A DNA stretch of 64,000 nt, taken from contig JAHYJC010000017.1 in NCBI GenBank assembly GCA_019429275.1, positions 1-64,000 of the forward strand, read 5' to 3'. How positions within the stretch are numbered: the stretch's first letter is position 1; the number at the start of each line of letters is the position of its first letter. Below are positions 53,186-63,609 of this stretch, piece after piece. Under the pieces are notes generated by a model. The model was not told the origin of the DNA and made no database searches. It saw nothing but the letters and a program-made list of their open reading frames with translations. A program made the translations under genes and the position numbers. The DNA is from Lentimicrobium sp. (GTDB lineage: Bacteria; Bacteroidota; Bacteroidia; Bacteroidales; Lentimicrobiaceae).

Positions 53186-54196
53186 TTATTGATTATCAAT
53201 ATAGTTAAATGATAGCAATATAGATTGAACCTGTTTCAACAAAGCCAGTTTTGGTATTCCCGGAGCATATACATATCCATCCAGCGTAATTACCATGTTT
53301 TTGCGTTCATCAACAAAAGTATAGCTTACGAATGGTCCTCCCATAAAGTCTTTTTTTACCTCCCACAATCCTCGGATTTCGGTGGCATTTTGGTTTTTTA
53401 AATTAATTGTACGATGTATGGGTTGCACAAACTCATCAGCCACAATCATGTATGAACTATCACTTGGTCCGGGGACGTATAGTTGGGTAAACTGATTTCT
53501 GATCGATTTGATTCTTTCAGATTTAAATGCTGCTGTATCGGTATAGGGGTAAGAATAAATGAGAATTCCCTGGCTTTCAAGATTGGTTTCACGGCGAATC
53601 CAGATAAAGTTATCCTTTTCACTTGCCAGATAATAGTCGGCCGGCACATCAAGACTTATCCCAAACTTTTTCCCGACTCTTTCTACTGATTGCTTATTTC
53701 TTGATTTGCCGTATAATTTTTGCAGACGCTCAATTTCAGCATTATCGTAGAGGTTAAGTATTTCTTCCTTTCTAGATTCAAAAGATTCTTTGATTCCTTC
53801 AACAGTTGCAGCCGATATTTTTACAACCCGTTGAGGGGTTGCCCATATATCACGACGCAGTTCGGCCAGCGGAGTTTGCCTTGAGCTGTCAATGGTGATA
53901 ATAAAAACGTTGCGGTGTAGTTTCAGCAACCTGCCAAATTCATCTTCCTTAACCTGTATAAGTTTATAAAAGGGCTCAGGTTGAGGCAATCCGGGCACAG
54001 GGCCGGCAAATAATGCACGTACCGAATCTCCGGCCGAACTTTTCCAAAGATTGTTTTCAGAAACCACAATGATTTCAGAAGGTGTTCCGGTTGATGATGA
54101 TTTTGTTGGTTTCTTTTCCTGATCGCAAGAAATCAGCAAAACGAAAGAAAAAAATACCAGAAGTGGCAAAATGGTTTTTTTTGCAATTCTTACCAT
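53186..54196 (-). CDS. DUF4837 family lipoprotein (336 aa)
   Basis: Lipoprotein with signal and lipobox (VFFSFVLLISCDQEKK; Cys24). The mature protein fits the Bacteroidota DUF4837 family: SEIIVVSENNLWKSSAGDSV, LPQPEPFYKLIQV and LHRNVFIITID at the N-terminal side, and YADYYLASE-like VPADYYLASEKDNFIWIRRE in the middle, ending in TLDGYVYAPG. No catalytic motif is visible and the function is unknown. It follows the LysM transglycosylase gene on the same strand with a 117-base gap, so a role in the cell envelope is plausible. Confidence 0.85.
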   Translation of the reverse strand: MVRIAKKTILPLLVFFSFVLLISCDQEKKPTKSSSTGTPSEIIVVSENNLWKSSAGDSVRALFAGPVPGLPQPEPFYKLIQVKEDEFGRLLKLHRNVFIITIDSSRQTPLAELRRDIWATPQRVVKISAATVEGIKESFESRKEEILNLYDNAEIERLQKLYGKSRNKQSVERVGKKFGISLDVPADYYLASEKDNFIWIRRETNLESQGILIYSYPYTDTAAFKSERIKSIRNQFTQLYVPGPSDSSYMIVADEFVQPIHRTINLKNQNATEIRGLWEVKKDFMGGPFVSYTFVDERKNMVITLDGYVYAPGIPKLALLKQVQSILLSFNYIDNQ

Positions 54197-54313
54197 TGTC
54201 TTTATCTGTTTAAGTATGTGAAAAACCTTGGCGATATCATATTATTGATTATCAGACTTATAACGGTACAAAACGGGCTTTGTTGTGATAAAATCACGGA
54301 AATGGTTACTGAA

Positions 54314-56161
54314 TTACGAAACCGGCTGTACTTTAATTCTTTGACCAGGCCTGATTTTGTGCGAATCTGAAATATTGTTCAGTTTTTTGATATCTTCAAC
54401 ACTCACTCCCTGATGCTTTTGTGCAATTTTCCATAAAGTATCTCCCTGTTGAATCGTATAATAAACAAAATCATTTTTCCTTGCCGGGGTCGACAAAGGA
54501 CTGGCTTCGGCCAAAACCGGTTGCCTGACCTCTACTTCTCTCTTGCCAACAATCAGATTGGCGCCCGATCTGATGTTGCTTCCACTAATGTTATTCCATA
54601 CCCTTAGTTTCGAAATGCTTGTATTATATTTATCTGCAAGAAGCCCGAGAGATTCTCCTGGTCTTACTTTGTGATACACATTTTCAATTTTGACCAAAAC
54701 CTTTTCGGTTTTTTGTGCTGAAGTATCTGTCGGATTTTCCATGGGCAGATTACTTTCCGGAATTGAAGCCAGGATTTCAGGTTTTAATTTTTCAGGTTTT
54801 GCAGTGGCCATGGCATTGTTTTGTTCAACAACTGGCTTTGGGTTTGTTTTCTTTGCCATGGGTACCTCAAATACCTGCTCAGGTCTTACAATCAACCGCT
54901 GCCCTATCTGAATATTGGTTTTCTTGAGATGATTCCATCTTTTAAGATCATTTACTGAGCACTTGTACTTATTGGCAATTAATCCCAGATTCTCTCCCTT
55001 CTTAACTTTATGATATTCGGCCTGGCTTACTGTTTTAGTCAAAGCAAGAATTTCTTCCTTTTCCTTTTCCGATTTGGCCCTGAGCGCATACAATTGAGCC
55101 TCGTTGTTCACGAAATCGGGAATACTTTTTTTCTGTAACCTAAGCGCATAAGGACTTTCATTTGTTGCAGGTATGATTCCCGCCTTAAAAGTCGGATTGA
55201 GGAATGCCAGTTCTTCATCCGGAATATTCAGCATGGTTGATATCTGGTTAAACGACAAAACATCTTTTACTAAAACTGTATCTATTTCATAATGATGATA
55301 AAGCGGTTGAATAGGTCTTAGGTTGTGCTCTGCTGCATATGACATTACATAATTTACAGCAATAAAAGCAGGTACATAACCCCGGGTTTCGAGGGGCAAA
55401 AACGGCCTGATTTGCCAGAAATCTCTTTTTCCACCCGATCGGCGGATTGCTTTATTTACATTACCGGCACCAGAATTGTATGCTGCCAAAACAAGAAACC
55501 AGTCATCGTAGATTTTGTAAAGATCGCGCATATGCTCACAGGCTGCAATGGTTGATTTAAGCGGATCGCGCCTATCATCTACAAGAGAAGTTACATTAAG
55601 GTTATAGGCTTTCCCGGTTCCATACATAAACTGCCATAAACCAGTGGCTCCTACCCTCGACTTAGCCATTGGATTCAGTGCCGATTCAACAATGGCCAGA
55701 TATTTCAGTTCCAAAGGCATGTCAAACCGGTCGAGGTGTTCCTCAAACATCGGAAAATATATCTGAGCCAGTCCCATAACCCGTTGCATATGCCCGCGTT
55801 TTTTTATGGCGTACATTTCAATATAATCTCTTACATATTGATTATAGGTAAATTCTATAGAAGATCCGACCCGTAACTTTTTTAAGCGGTTGTAATAAAC
55901 AGAATCAGCGTAAACCGGCACATAGCCCGGCTCAAAGCCAAATATATTTTTAATTTCTTCGGCGGTTGCACATTCAAATCCTTCGAAATACTTCAGATTA
56001 GCCAGGCTGTCGAGCGATGCCGCAATAAAATCATCCGTTACAAACTCAAAAACCGATTGGGTGGTGTCGGAAAATGGTTCGGTATTTTGGCTAAATAGCG
56101 GAAATGAAGAGTGAATAAAAAGAACAAAAAATAAGCTGCTTAAAAGTTTTGAAATATTCAT
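54314..56161 (-). CDS. MltD-like lytic transglycosylase with three LysM domains (615 aa)
   Basis: The ATG at 56161 (MNISKLLSSLFFVLFIHSS) gives a signal peptide; the open frame extends nine codons further without support. The GH23/SLT domain (about 130-290) has the catalytic Glu in LAIVESALNPMAKSR, then GATGLWQFMYGTG and VLAAYNSGAGNVNKAI. Three LysM modules bind peptidoglycan: YHKVKKGENLGLIANKYKC (about 385), YHKVRPGESLGLLADKYNT (about 500) and YYTIQQGDTLWKIAQKHQG (about 565). It resembles E. coli MltD with an extra linker rich in P, T and K. It likely remodels peptidoglycan in the periplasm. It may be co-transcribed with the DUF4837 gene. Confidence 0.92.
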   Translation of the reverse strand: MNISKLLSSLFFVLFIHSSFPLFSQNTEPFSDTTQSVFEFVTDDFIAASLDSLANLKYFEGFECATAEEIKNIFGFEPGYVPVYADSVYYNRLKKLRVGSSIEFTYNQYVRDYIEMYAIKKRGHMQRVMGLAQIYFPMFEEHLDRFDMPLELKYLAIVESALNPMAKSRVGATGLWQFMYGTGKAYNLNVTSLVDDRRDPLKSTIAACEHMRDLYKIYDDWFLVLAAYNSGAGNVNKAIRRSGGKRDFWQIRPFLPLETRGYVPAFIAVNYVMSYAAEHNLRPIQPLYHHYEIDTVLVKDVLSFNQISTMLNIPDEELAFLNPTFKAGIIPATNESPYALRLQKKSIPDFVNNEAQLYALRAKSEKEKEEILALTKTVSQAEYHKVKKGENLGLIANKYKCSVNDLKRWNHLKKTNIQIGQRLIVRPEQVFEVPMAKKTNPKPVVEQNNAMATAKPEKLKPEILASIPESNLPMENPTDTSAQKTEKVLVKIENVYHKVRPGESLGLLADKYNTSISKLRVWNNISGSNIRSGANLIVGKREVEVRQPVLAEASPLSTPARKNDFVYYTIQQGDTLWKIAQKHQGVSVEDIKKLNNISDSHKIRPGQRIKVQPVS

Positions 56162-56433
56162 TGACCGATGTTTTGTGTCAGAAAACAATTTTACAAACTT
56201 GTCGGCTTTATCTGAATATCCACAGTAAAAGCCTGATAATCTGCCTGATAACTGAAATTAAAATTTTCTTCCCTGAAGTGAAAAAATTGTCCCGTTGCAA
56301 AAATAAGTTATAAAAACAAAATATGGCTTGTTTTTAAAACTTTATAAGTCAATAACTTTTTAATCAGATCATTCCTGGAAATGGACACTATTAGAGGGCA
56401 GTGCCTGATAATTGCTCACATCAATTTCGTGCA

Positions 56434-57783
56434 TCAGAGTTTGCCGGAATTCATCAAGCGATAAATTGTGGTTTTGCCAATTTTGAGCTTGTCGGCTACA
56501 AGACGCACCCTATTGTTGTATTTTTTCAGAAAGTAATTAATTATCTTTAGGTTATACTCTTCCAATGTATTTTCTTCAAAAAGAAAGTCTTTTGTAAAAC
56601 CAGCAGTACTGAAGGTAATGTCATTTTCTTCGATTACATCAGTATTTGTCATTACCGCCGAAAGTTCCATTATGGCTTTGAGCTCTCTCACATTCCCAGG
56701 AAATGAATATTTTTGAATTTTTTCGATTGCTTTTGGTGAAATTGAAAGTTTGCCCATTTTGTTTTTCTGACAAAATTCATCCACAAAGAATCTTGCAAGT
56801 ATGGCAATATCGCTTCCCCGTTCTCGTAGTGGGGGTAAATGAATGGGAAGCCCAAGCAACCTGTAGTACAGGTCTTCACGAAACTCACCTTTGCGCACGA
56901 GCTCCTGCAGGTTTTTGTGAGTCGCCACTATTACCCTGACATCCAGTTTAATGGTTTCATTACCACCAACTCTTGCCAGTTCTTCTTCCTGAAGCACCCT
57001 GAGCAATTTAGACTGCATGTTCAAATCCATATCGCCAATTTCATCAAGGAAAATTGTTCCGTGATTGGCTTCTTCAAAACGCCCTATCCGCCTGTTGTTA
57101 GCTCCGGTAAACGAACCCTTTTCGTGTCCGAACATCTCGCTTTCGATGAGTTCTCCGGGTATGGCTGTTACATTTACCGGCACAAACGGTTTTTTGCGTC
57201 TCGACGAGGCATGATGAATTGATTTGGCGACCAGTTCTTTGCCGGTTCCGGTTTCGCCATAAATGGAAACAGTGATGTTGGTTCTTGCAGCCTTACCAAT
57301 GAGCGTAAAAACCTGATGAATGGCCTGACTGTTTCCTTTAATCAGCGTGTTGACTTCGTATTTACGTCCGATTTCTGCTTCCAGAGAGGCTATTTTCTGC
57401 TTAAGTTGCACATTTTCACGAATGTTTTTGGCAATGTTCCACATTCGTTCCTTGGTATCCTGATCTTTCAGAATATAATCATAGGCTCCTTTCTTCAACA
57501 ATTCAATGGCTGTTGCCACATCCTGATGTCCGGAAACAATTATTACTGTGGTATCGGAATTAAATTCTCTGATTTGTTTCAAAGCTTCAAGCCCGTTCAT
57601 ATCGGGCAGATTGTAATCGAGTGATATGAGGGCCGGATTTTTATACAGGTTTTTGATCAGACTTTTACCATCAGGAAAGATTTCTACCTCATAATCAGGA
57701 TTTAGTGTGAGATGATGTGAAACTATTTTCGCAAATACGATATCATCTTCAGCAATAAAAATTCTAAAAGGTTCCGAGGCCAT
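56434..57783 (-). CDS. Orphan NtrC-type sigma-54 response regulator (449 aa)
   Basis: The receiver domain (about 5-125) has Asp56 (LISLDYNLPDMNG) and KGAYDYILKD. The AAA+ domain (about 145-375) shows Walker A GETGTGKE, the sigma-54 loop GSFTGA, and Walker B IFLDEIGDMD. The short C-terminal HTH is RVRLVADKLKIGKTTIYRLM. All motifs for sigma-54 activation are present. No kinase gene is adjacent, so its input is unknown. It is the second such regulator in this window; the two share the GSFTGA loop but have different HTH sequences, so they probably control different promoters. Confidence 0.92.
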   Translation of the reverse strand: MASEPFRIFIAEDDIVFAKIVSHHLTLNPDYEVEIFPDGKSLIKNLYKNPALISLDYNLPDMNGLEALKQIREFNSDTTVIIVSGHQDVATAIELLKKGAYDYILKDQDTKERMWNIAKNIRENVQLKQKIASLEAEIGRKYEVNTLIKGNSQAIHQVFTLIGKAARTNITVSIYGETGTGKELVAKSIHHASSRRKKPFVPVNVTAIPGELIESEMFGHEKGSFTGANNRRIGRFEEANHGTIFLDEIGDMDLNMQSKLLRVLQEEELARVGGNETIKLDVRVIVATHKNLQELVRKGEFREDLYYRLLGLPIHLPPLRERGSDIAILARFFVDEFCQKNKMGKLSISPKAIEKIQKYSFPGNVRELKAIMELSAVMTNTDVIEENDITFSTAGFTKDFLFEENTLEEYNLKIINYFLKKYNNRVRLVADKLKIGKTTIYRLMNSGKL

Positions 57784-57888
57784 ATTGTCTGGAGTATTTG
57801 ATGTCTAAATTACAAAAAAATCAATTTGGGCTTACCTCTGCAGTGTACAAGATAAATTCGTAGGAATGGCTATGGGGGTATCATCAAT

Positions 57889-58881
57889 TCAATGGCCTTC
57901 GTGGTTACCTGTGTAGGTTTTCCTTATCTGATCCAATATTTCTTCTATTTCATGTTGTCCGGAAGCAAGCATCAGTTTCATCCTGAAGGGTTTAAAATCG
58001 GGCAGTGCTTTAAAATAACGGGAATAATGCTTCCTCATTTCGAGCACCGCAGTTCTTTCGCCTTTCCATAAAACCGATTCGCTGAGATGAAGGCGACAAA
58101 TCTTCAGCTTCTCTTCAATTCCCGGGTCAGAGGGCTCTGTCCGGCCATCCAAATATTTTCTTATGTTATTAAATATCCAAGGATTACCAATCGCTGCCCG
58201 GCCTAGCATAATGCCATCGACGTAGGTTTGTTCAAGCATTGCCCTTGCCGAAGGTCCATCAACTATATCGCCATTACCAATGATGGGAATTTGTATTCCC
58301 GATTGCCTTTTCACTTCCCCAATCAGCGACCAATTGGCTTGTCCGCTGTACATCTGGGCGCGGGTGCGGCCATGGATGGTAAGGGCCTGTATGCCAGCAT
58401 CCTGAAGCCACAGTGCAAGCTGAACAATGGGTTTTGAGCTTTCGTCCCAACCCAGCCTGGTCTTTGCCGTAACCGGCAACGAAACGGCATTTACAACCGA
58501 TTCTGAGATTTTGAGCATTAACGGAAGATCCTGCAGCAATGCTGCTCCGCCACCCTTGTTCACAATTTTACGAACCGGACAACCAAAATTAAGGTCAATA
58601 AAATCGGGGCCGGCTTGTTCAGCAACTTTTGCTGCATTAACCATCGCTTCAACATTATTTCCAAAAATCTGTATGCCCACAGGCCTCTCATCCTCAGAAA
58701 AATTCATTTTTTTTAAGCTGCCTGCAATGTCTCTAATAAGCCCTTCGGAAGATATAAATTCCGTAACCACGGCATCGGCCCCCAACTGCCTGCATATCCG
58801 CCGGAATGGGGGATCGGTTATATCCTCCATCGGAGCCAGAAACAGCGGGCAATAGCCAAGCTCAACGTCGCCAATTTTCAT
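57889..58881 (-). CDS. dusB: tRNA-dihydrouridine synthase (DusB)
   Basis: An FMN-dependent enzyme that reduces uridine in the tRNA D-loop. The ATG at 58881 (MKIGDVELGYCPLFLAPMED) is the family start and gives 330 residues; the frame stays open for 84 more codons that overlap the divergent CPBP gene and are not part of the family. Visible: APMEDITDPPFRRICR, catalytic Cys in DLNFGCPVRKIVNKGGG, VTAKTRLGWD, and ALTIHGRTRAQMYSG. In many bacteria dusB is joined to fis; here it is alone. The start is 65 bases from the divergent CPBP gene. Confidence 0.95.
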   Translation of the reverse strand: MKIGDVELGYCPLFLAPMEDITDPPFRRICRQLGADAVVTEFISSEGLIRDIAGSLKKMNFSEDERPVGIQIFGNNVEAMVNAAKVAEQAGPDFIDLNFGCPVRKIVNKGGGAALLQDLPLMLKISESVVNAVSLPVTAKTRLGWDESSKPIVQLALWLQDAGIQALTIHGRTRAQMYSGQANWSLIGEVKRQSGIQIPIIGNGDIVDGPSARAMLEQTYVDGIMLGRAAIGNPWIFNNIRKYLDGRTEPSDPGIEEKLKICRLHLSESVLWKGERTAVLEMRKHYSRYFKALPDFKPFRMKLMLASGQHEIEEILDQIRKTYTGNHEGH

Positions 58882-58945
58882 GCTTTTCTTTTGTGTTTGC
58901 GATTTTATTGTAATTTCACACAAATTAACAAAATAAAAATCAGGA

Positions 58946-59878
58946 ATGAGACTGCCACCGGTTTTCTCCGGAATTTCACCTGCCGGACAATTGCTTTTGC
59001 TTATTCTACTGGTGCTGGTCGGAGCCATATTTTCAATAATTTTAGCCATAGGCGTCTCGTATATTCTTTGGGGGTCTGAAATATTATCCATGGCTACCTC
59101 GACAGATGGAAAAAATCTTGATTTTATCCGCACTTTTCAAATCATCAATCAGATTGGAATTTTTGTTCTGCCTCCTTTGCTTTTTGGCGCACTGGTAACT
59201 AAAAGTGCTAATGTGTTTCTGAACCTTAAAAAACCCGGATTTCTGCATGTAATTGCTGCAATTGCAATAATCATTGCAGTTGCGCCTGTTATCAATTTCC
59301 TTGTTCAGTGGAACGAAGGATTATCTCTCCCCGCCAGCTTCAAAGCCATTGAAAATTGGATGCGAAATTCTGAAGAGACCGCCACCCGACTTACTGAACA
59401 GTTTCTAAATGCTTCAAAGCCACAGGATCTTTTTGTAAATCTCCTGATGATAGGCATTCTACCTGCCCTTGGCGAGGAGCTGCTTTTCAGGTCAGCCCTG
59501 ATTGGCATTCTGCGCAAAATGTTTAAGAGCGTTCACTGGCCGGTAATTATCTCTGCACTTATTTTCAGCGCTTTTCATCTTCAGTTTTTTGGTTTTGTAC
59601 CGCGCTTTGTGCTGGGAATATTGTTGGGCTACCTTTTAGTCTGGTCAGGATCGGTCTGGGTTCCAATAATGGCTCATTTTGTCAATAACTCAACCATTGT
59701 TGTGGTTTCCTGGTTATATGAAAATAAGTTCATCAATACAGGACTTGAAGATTTTGAGAATTTTGGATCATGGACCGCCCTGCTGCTTTCGTTGCTGGTT
59801 TCGGGTGCAATTCTGCTGTGGGTTTACCGGACTCGTGCATCAGGATTGAAGCCGGAAAATTCAACTTCAGTCATTTAA
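58946..59878 (+). CDS. CPBP family intramembrane metalloprotease (310 aa)
   Basis: A multi-pass membrane protein with about eight hydrophobic segments. The CPBP/ABI (PF02517) motifs are present: [14 protein letters not shown] (EExxxR, about 180), [20 protein letters not shown] (second His), and [12 protein letters not shown] (third His plus Asn). Family members are glutamic/metal intramembrane proteases related to CAAX prenyl protease Rce1; in bacteria their substrates are mostly unknown. It overlaps no real gene, though the cysS frame extends back into it. cysS follows 50 bases downstream. Confidence 0.9.
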   Translation: MRLPPVFSGISPAGQLLLLILLVLVGAIFSIILAIGVSYILWGSEILSMATSTDGKNLDFIRTFQIINQIGIFVLPPLLFGALVTKSANVFLNLKKPGFLHVIAAIAIIIAVAPVINFLVQWNEGLSLPASFKAIENWMRNSEETATRLTEQFLNASKPQDLFVNLLMIGILPALGEELLFRSALIGILRKMFKSVHWPVIISALIFSAFHLQFFGFVPRFVLGILLGYLLVWSGSVWVPIMAHFVNNSTIVVVSWLYENKFINTGLEDFENFGSWTALLLSLLVSGAILLWVYRTRASGLKPENSTSVI

Positions 59879-59902
59879 ATAACCCGATTCATCATATTTT
59901 AA

Positions 59903-59910
59903 TAATTTTG
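59903..59910 (+). promoter_or_regulatory. -7 element of the cysS promoter
   Basis: TAATTTTG, a perfect TAnnTTTG in the gap between the CPBP gene and cysS, with a predicted leader of about 14 nt. It supports the ATG at 59929 over the longer frame. Confidence 0.6.
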
Positions 59911-59928
59911 CCTGACAAAAATTATTTC

Positions 59929-61398
59929 ATGGAAAACAAGTTATATCTATACAATACCCTCAGCCGGAAAAAGGAATTGTTTGAGCCCATCAATGCTCCC
60001 CATGTAGGAATGTATGTATGCGGGCCTACTGTTTACGGCGATGGCCACCTGGGTCATGCTCGCCCGGCCATTACTTTTGATCTTGTTTTCCGTTACCTGA
60101 AGCACCTGGGCTACAAAGTGCGCTATGTACGGAATATTACCGATGTCGGGCATCTTGAAAATGATGCCGATGCCGGCGAAGATAAAATTGCAAAAAAAGC
60201 ACGCATCGAGCAGCTCGAACCCATGGAAGTGGTTCAATATTTTACCGAGCGCTACCATAAAAATATGGTGCAGTTAAATGTGCTCAGTCCCAGCATTGAG
60301 CCACGGGCATCGGGCCACATCATTGAGCAAATGAGCATGATCGACAGCATTTTCGAATCAGGCATGGCTTATGAAAGCAATGGATCTGTTTATTTTGATG
60401 TTGAAAAATACAACAAACAATACCATTATGGTAAACTTTCGGGTCGTGTGCTTGAAGATCTGATGACCAACACCCGAGATCTGGAGGGGCAGGATGAAAA
60501 ACGCAATCCTTTTGATTTTGCTTTGTGGAAAAAAGCCCAACCTGAGCACATTATGCGGTGGCCTTCACGCTGGAGCGATGGTTTCCCAGGTTGGCATCTT
60601 GAGTGTTCTGCAATGAGTGCACGTTATCTTGGTGAAACTTTCGATATTCACGGCGGTGGCATGGACCTGCTTTTCCCTCATCATGAGTCTGAAATTGCGC
60701 AAAGTGTAGCTGCCAATCACACCGAACCAGTGAAATACTGGATGCACAACAATATGATCACCATCAACGGACAAAAAATGGGAAAATCTTTGGGTAATTT
60801 TATCACGCTCAACGAATTTTTCAGCGGAGATCATAAATCGCTTGCACAGGCTTACAGCCCGATGACCATCCGGTTTTTTATTCTTCAGGCGCAGTATCGC
60901 AGCACACTCGATTTCTCGAACGAAGCCTTGCAGGGCGCTGAAAAGGGACTAATCAGACTTATGAATGCATGGTTGACCCTTGATAAACTTAAGGCTTCCG
61001 AAAAATCGACAGCTGAAGTTGCATCAGTCCGCAACAGCTGCTACGAAGCCATGAACGATGATTTTAACAGCCCCATGGTGATTGCCAGTCTGTTTGAGGC
61101 GGTAAGGATTATCAATTCAGTTAATGATGGAAAAGAAAGTCTTTCGGCGGCCGATCTTCAATCGCTGCGCGAAACCTTCAATACATTTATGGGCGATATT
61201 CTCGGCCTGAAACACGAGGAAGCCGCTTCAGCCGGCAATGAAACCGTTGAAAACCTGATGGGACTGATTCTTGATCTCAGAAAAAATGCCAAAACAGCCA
61301 AAGACTTTGCCACTGCCGATAAAATCAGGGACGAACTGGCAAAATCAGGCATCGCGTTAAAAGATACAAAAGACGGCGCCACTTGGACAATGGATTAA
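59929..61398 (+). CDS. cysS: Cysteine--tRNA ligase
   Basis: A class I synthetase for tRNA-Cys (489 aa from the ATG at 59929). The frame is open for 53 codons upstream, inside the CPBP gene, but these are not CysS-like. Zinc ligands: Cys31 (MYVCGPT), Cys226 (HLECSAMS), His251 and Glu255 (PHHESEIAQ). HIGH motif HLGH at 40-43; KMSKS loop KMGKS at 283-287. The C-terminal DALR-type helical domain is present ([16 protein letters not shown]). Normal length and complete active site. Confidence 0.97.
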   Translation: MENKLYLYNTLSRKKELFEPINAPHVGMYVCGPTVYGDGHLGHARPAITFDLVFRYLKHLGYKVRYVRNITDVGHLENDADAGEDKIAKKARIEQLEPMEVVQYFTERYHKNMVQLNVLSPSIEPRASGHIIEQMSMIDSIFESGMAYESNGSVYFDVEKYNKQYHYGKLSGRVLEDLMTNTRDLEGQDEKRNPFDFALWKKAQPEHIMRWPSRWSDGFPGWHLECSAMSARYLGETFDIHGGGMDLLFPHHESEIAQSVAANHTEPVKYWMHNNMITINGQKMGKSLGNFITLNEFFSGDHKSLAQAYSPMTIRFFILQAQYRSTLDFSNEALQGAEKGLIRLMNAWLTLDKLKASEKSTAEVASVRNSCYEAMNDDFNSPMVIASLFEAVRIINSVNDGKESLSAADLQSLRETFNTFMGDILGLKHEEAASAGNETVENLMGLILDLRKNAKTAKDFATADKIRDELAKSGIALKDTKDGATWTMD

Positions 61399-61468
61399 TC
61401 GCAGGAAATAATCATCCTCCAATATTTAAATTTTTGCAAGAGAAACCAATCACTTTTAATCCAACAAT

Positions 61469-63157
61469 ATGAAAAAGCACATTAATTTTCTGCTGCTATT
61501 ATCCATTGCCATTGTGATGGGCACCGGATGCAGCAACAAAACCGAAAAAATGGAACAGGAACTCAAAACGTTTATCTCAGAATGGGAGGCGAAAGTTGAA
61601 CCCCTTCAGAAAGAAGCTGCTCTAGCTTACTGGAATGCCTCAATTTCAGGAAAAGATGAGGATTATTCAAAATCAGAACAACTGCAGTTTCAGGTAAGCA
61701 GCATATTCACAAACAAGGAAGATTTTGAACTGCTCAAAAAAATAAAAGACTCCGGTGCGGTCACAGATACTTTGCTCAAACGACAACTCGAAGTACTTTA
61801 CACAGGCTATCTGAGCAATCAGATTGACACGGTACTTTTGGCCAAACGAATCAATATGGAAGTTGAAGTAGAAAAAAAGTATTCGAATTTCCGTGCAGAA
61901 GTTAATGGCAATAAGCTCAGCGACAATGAGGTAGAAGAAGTTCTGAAGAATTCAGTGAACAGCGATGAACTACGTGCAGCATGGGAGGGCCACAAGAAAA
62001 TTGGTCCTGTTGTTGCCAATGATGTAATTGAGCTTGTAAAACTGCGCAATGAAATTGCCGGCAGTCTGGGATTTAAAAACTTTCATGCAATGAGCCTTGA
62101 GCTCAGCGAACAGAATCCCGATGAAATCAGCAAACTTTTCGATGAACTCGATCTGCTTACCCGCGATGCTTTTGCCGGTTTAAAGGGGGAGATTGATACC
62201 TATCTGGCCAACAGGCTCAATATCAGCAAGGAAGAGCTGATGCCATGGCATTACCAGAACCGTTTCTTTCAGGAAGCACCCGCCATTTACAGTGTTGACC
62301 TCGATAAATATTATAGCGGTCAGAACATTGAAAAACTGACAGCAGATTATTATACCAGTATTGGCCTCGAAATAAACGACATGCTTGCTGCCAGTGATTT
62401 GTATGAAAAACCCGGGAAGAACCAACATGCATATTGTATTGATATTGATAATGCCGGAGATGTGCGCATCCTTTGCAACATAAAGCCCAATTACAACTGG
62501 ATGAACACCATGATGCATGAATTTGGCCATGGGGTTTATGATAAGTATATCGACAGGGATTTGCCTTTCAGCTTAAGAAATCCAGCCCATACCTTTACCA
62601 CTGAATCAATTGCAATGATCTTTGGTCGCATGGCTTCAAACCCGCAATGGATGATGGATCTCGGACTTATTGACGAAGCCGAAAAGGCAAAAATTGCGGA
62701 AGATACATACCGCGTGCTTCGCCTTGAGCAGCTGACATTCAGCCGTTGGGCGCAGGTAATGTATCGCTTCGAAAAAGCCATGTACGAAAACCCTGAGCAG
62801 GATCTGAACGCGGTTTGGTGGGATCTGGTGGAAAGGTATCAGATGATCCGTCGCCCCGTAGGCCGCAATGAACCCGACTGGGCAACGAAAATTCATGTAG
62901 CCACTTTCCCGTGTTATTATCACAATTACCTGCTGGGAGAACTGCTGGCATCGCAACTCAACCATTACATCACCGCAAATATTGTTAAGTCCGACGATTT
63001 CCGCTACCAGAGTTTCTATGGAAACAAGGAAGCCGGACAGTACCTGACCAATAAGGTATTTAAACCCGGTGCACGTATGTACTGGAACGACATGATTGAA
63101 AATGCAACCGGAGAAAAACTTACGGCACGATATTATGCTGATCAGTTTGTGAATTAG
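61469..63157 (+). CDS. M2/M3-like zinc-metallopeptidase lipoprotein (562 aa)
   Basis: A lipoprotein (SIAIVMGTGCSNKTE; lipobox Cys21). The zinc site is HEFGH at 350-354 in MMHEFGHGVYDKYI, with Glu379 (TFTTESIAM) as the likely third ligand. The N-terminal helical half contains AALAYWNASISGKDEDYSK and EVLYTGYLSNQID, and the region ELRAAWEGHKKIGPVVAND resembles the ACE-like M2 fold. So this is an M2-type dipeptidyl carboxypeptidase-like or oligopeptidase enzyme, in the periplasm or on the outer membrane. The exact cleavage type cannot be told. A clear terminator follows. It may process peptides released by the extracellular proteases. Confidence 0.85.
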   Translation: MKKHINFLLLLSIAIVMGTGCSNKTEKMEQELKTFISEWEAKVEPLQKEAALAYWNASISGKDEDYSKSEQLQFQVSSIFTNKEDFELLKKIKDSGAVTDTLLKRQLEVLYTGYLSNQIDTVLLAKRINMEVEVEKKYSNFRAEVNGNKLSDNEVEEVLKNSVNSDELRAAWEGHKKIGPVVANDVIELVKLRNEIAGSLGFKNFHAMSLELSEQNPDEISKLFDELDLLTRDAFAGLKGEIDTYLANRLNISKEELMPWHYQNRFFQEAPAIYSVDLDKYYSGQNIEKLTADYYTSIGLEINDMLAASDLYEKPGKNQHAYCIDIDNAGDVRILCNIKPNYNWMNTMMHEFGHGVYDKYIDRDLPFSLRNPAHTFTTESIAMIFGRMASNPQWMMDLGLIDEAEKAKIAEDTYRVLRLEQLTFSRWAQVMYRFEKAMYENPEQDLNAVWWDLVERYQMIRRPVGRNEPDWATKIHVATFPCYYHNYLLGELLASQLNHYITANIVKSDDFRYQSFYGNKEAGQYLTNKVFKPGARMYWNDMIENATGEKLTARYYADQFVN

Positions 63158-63609
63158 GATAACTTCATTCTTGATTATAAAAGCCGGTCTTTAAAGGGTC
63201 GGCTTTTTTTATCAAAACGATATAGCAGAGCGGGGCGATGAGCCTACCGAACCGAAAATGCCTAATTTCAGTGGGTCTGACATTTTCAGATGATATTTGT
63301 TAACTTGAGTATTTTAGAAAAAAATTGGCTTTGATTATTCGGATCATTTATCGTAAATTTAAGGCGATTAAAAATTGATATTTATTTATTACTATGACCT
63401 TGCTCCAAAAATACTTATACAAATCACATAAACACCTGAATATTAGGTATTTAGCGGGGGGGGTATAATACATTTATTTGCACATCCACACCATATATGC
63501 TATATTGCTCTTTATGGCAATTTGCCGGTGAAGGATGTGCCTCCATAGATTTATTCTTTCATTTCTGAGATACAATACATTGAAATTATAACAGTTTAAA
63601 ACAAGCAAA
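63158..63609. other. Intergenic region (452 bases)
   Basis: An AT-rich spacer. It contains the terminator of the metallopeptidase gene and a run of eight G (63456-63463). I see no credible small gene and no convincing promoter element for the downstream gene. Confidence 0.45.
63179..63211 (+). terminator. Terminator after the M2-like peptidase gene
   Basis: AAAAGCCG (63179-63186) pairs with CGGCTTTT (63200-63207), followed by more T residues. A typical Rho-independent terminator 22 bases past the stop codon. Confidence 0.85.

Noticed and set aside
56398-56415. GTGCC...TTGC upstream of the regulator/MltD region as a sigma-54 site
   Set aside because: The -24 GG is missing and the spacing is wrong.
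58882-59133. 84-codon N-terminal extension of dusB
   Set aside because: It lacks family similarity and overlaps the divergent CPBP protease gene; the DusB family start fits the ATG at 58881.
59770-59928. 53-codon N-terminal extension of cysS
   Set aside because: It lies inside the CPBP gene in another frame and upstream of a perfect promoter element; CysS starts at MENKLYLYN.
63456-63463. Eight-G run before the last gene
   Set aside because: A single homopolymer in a spacer about 150 bases from the gene. No evidence that it affects a reading frame or promoter.
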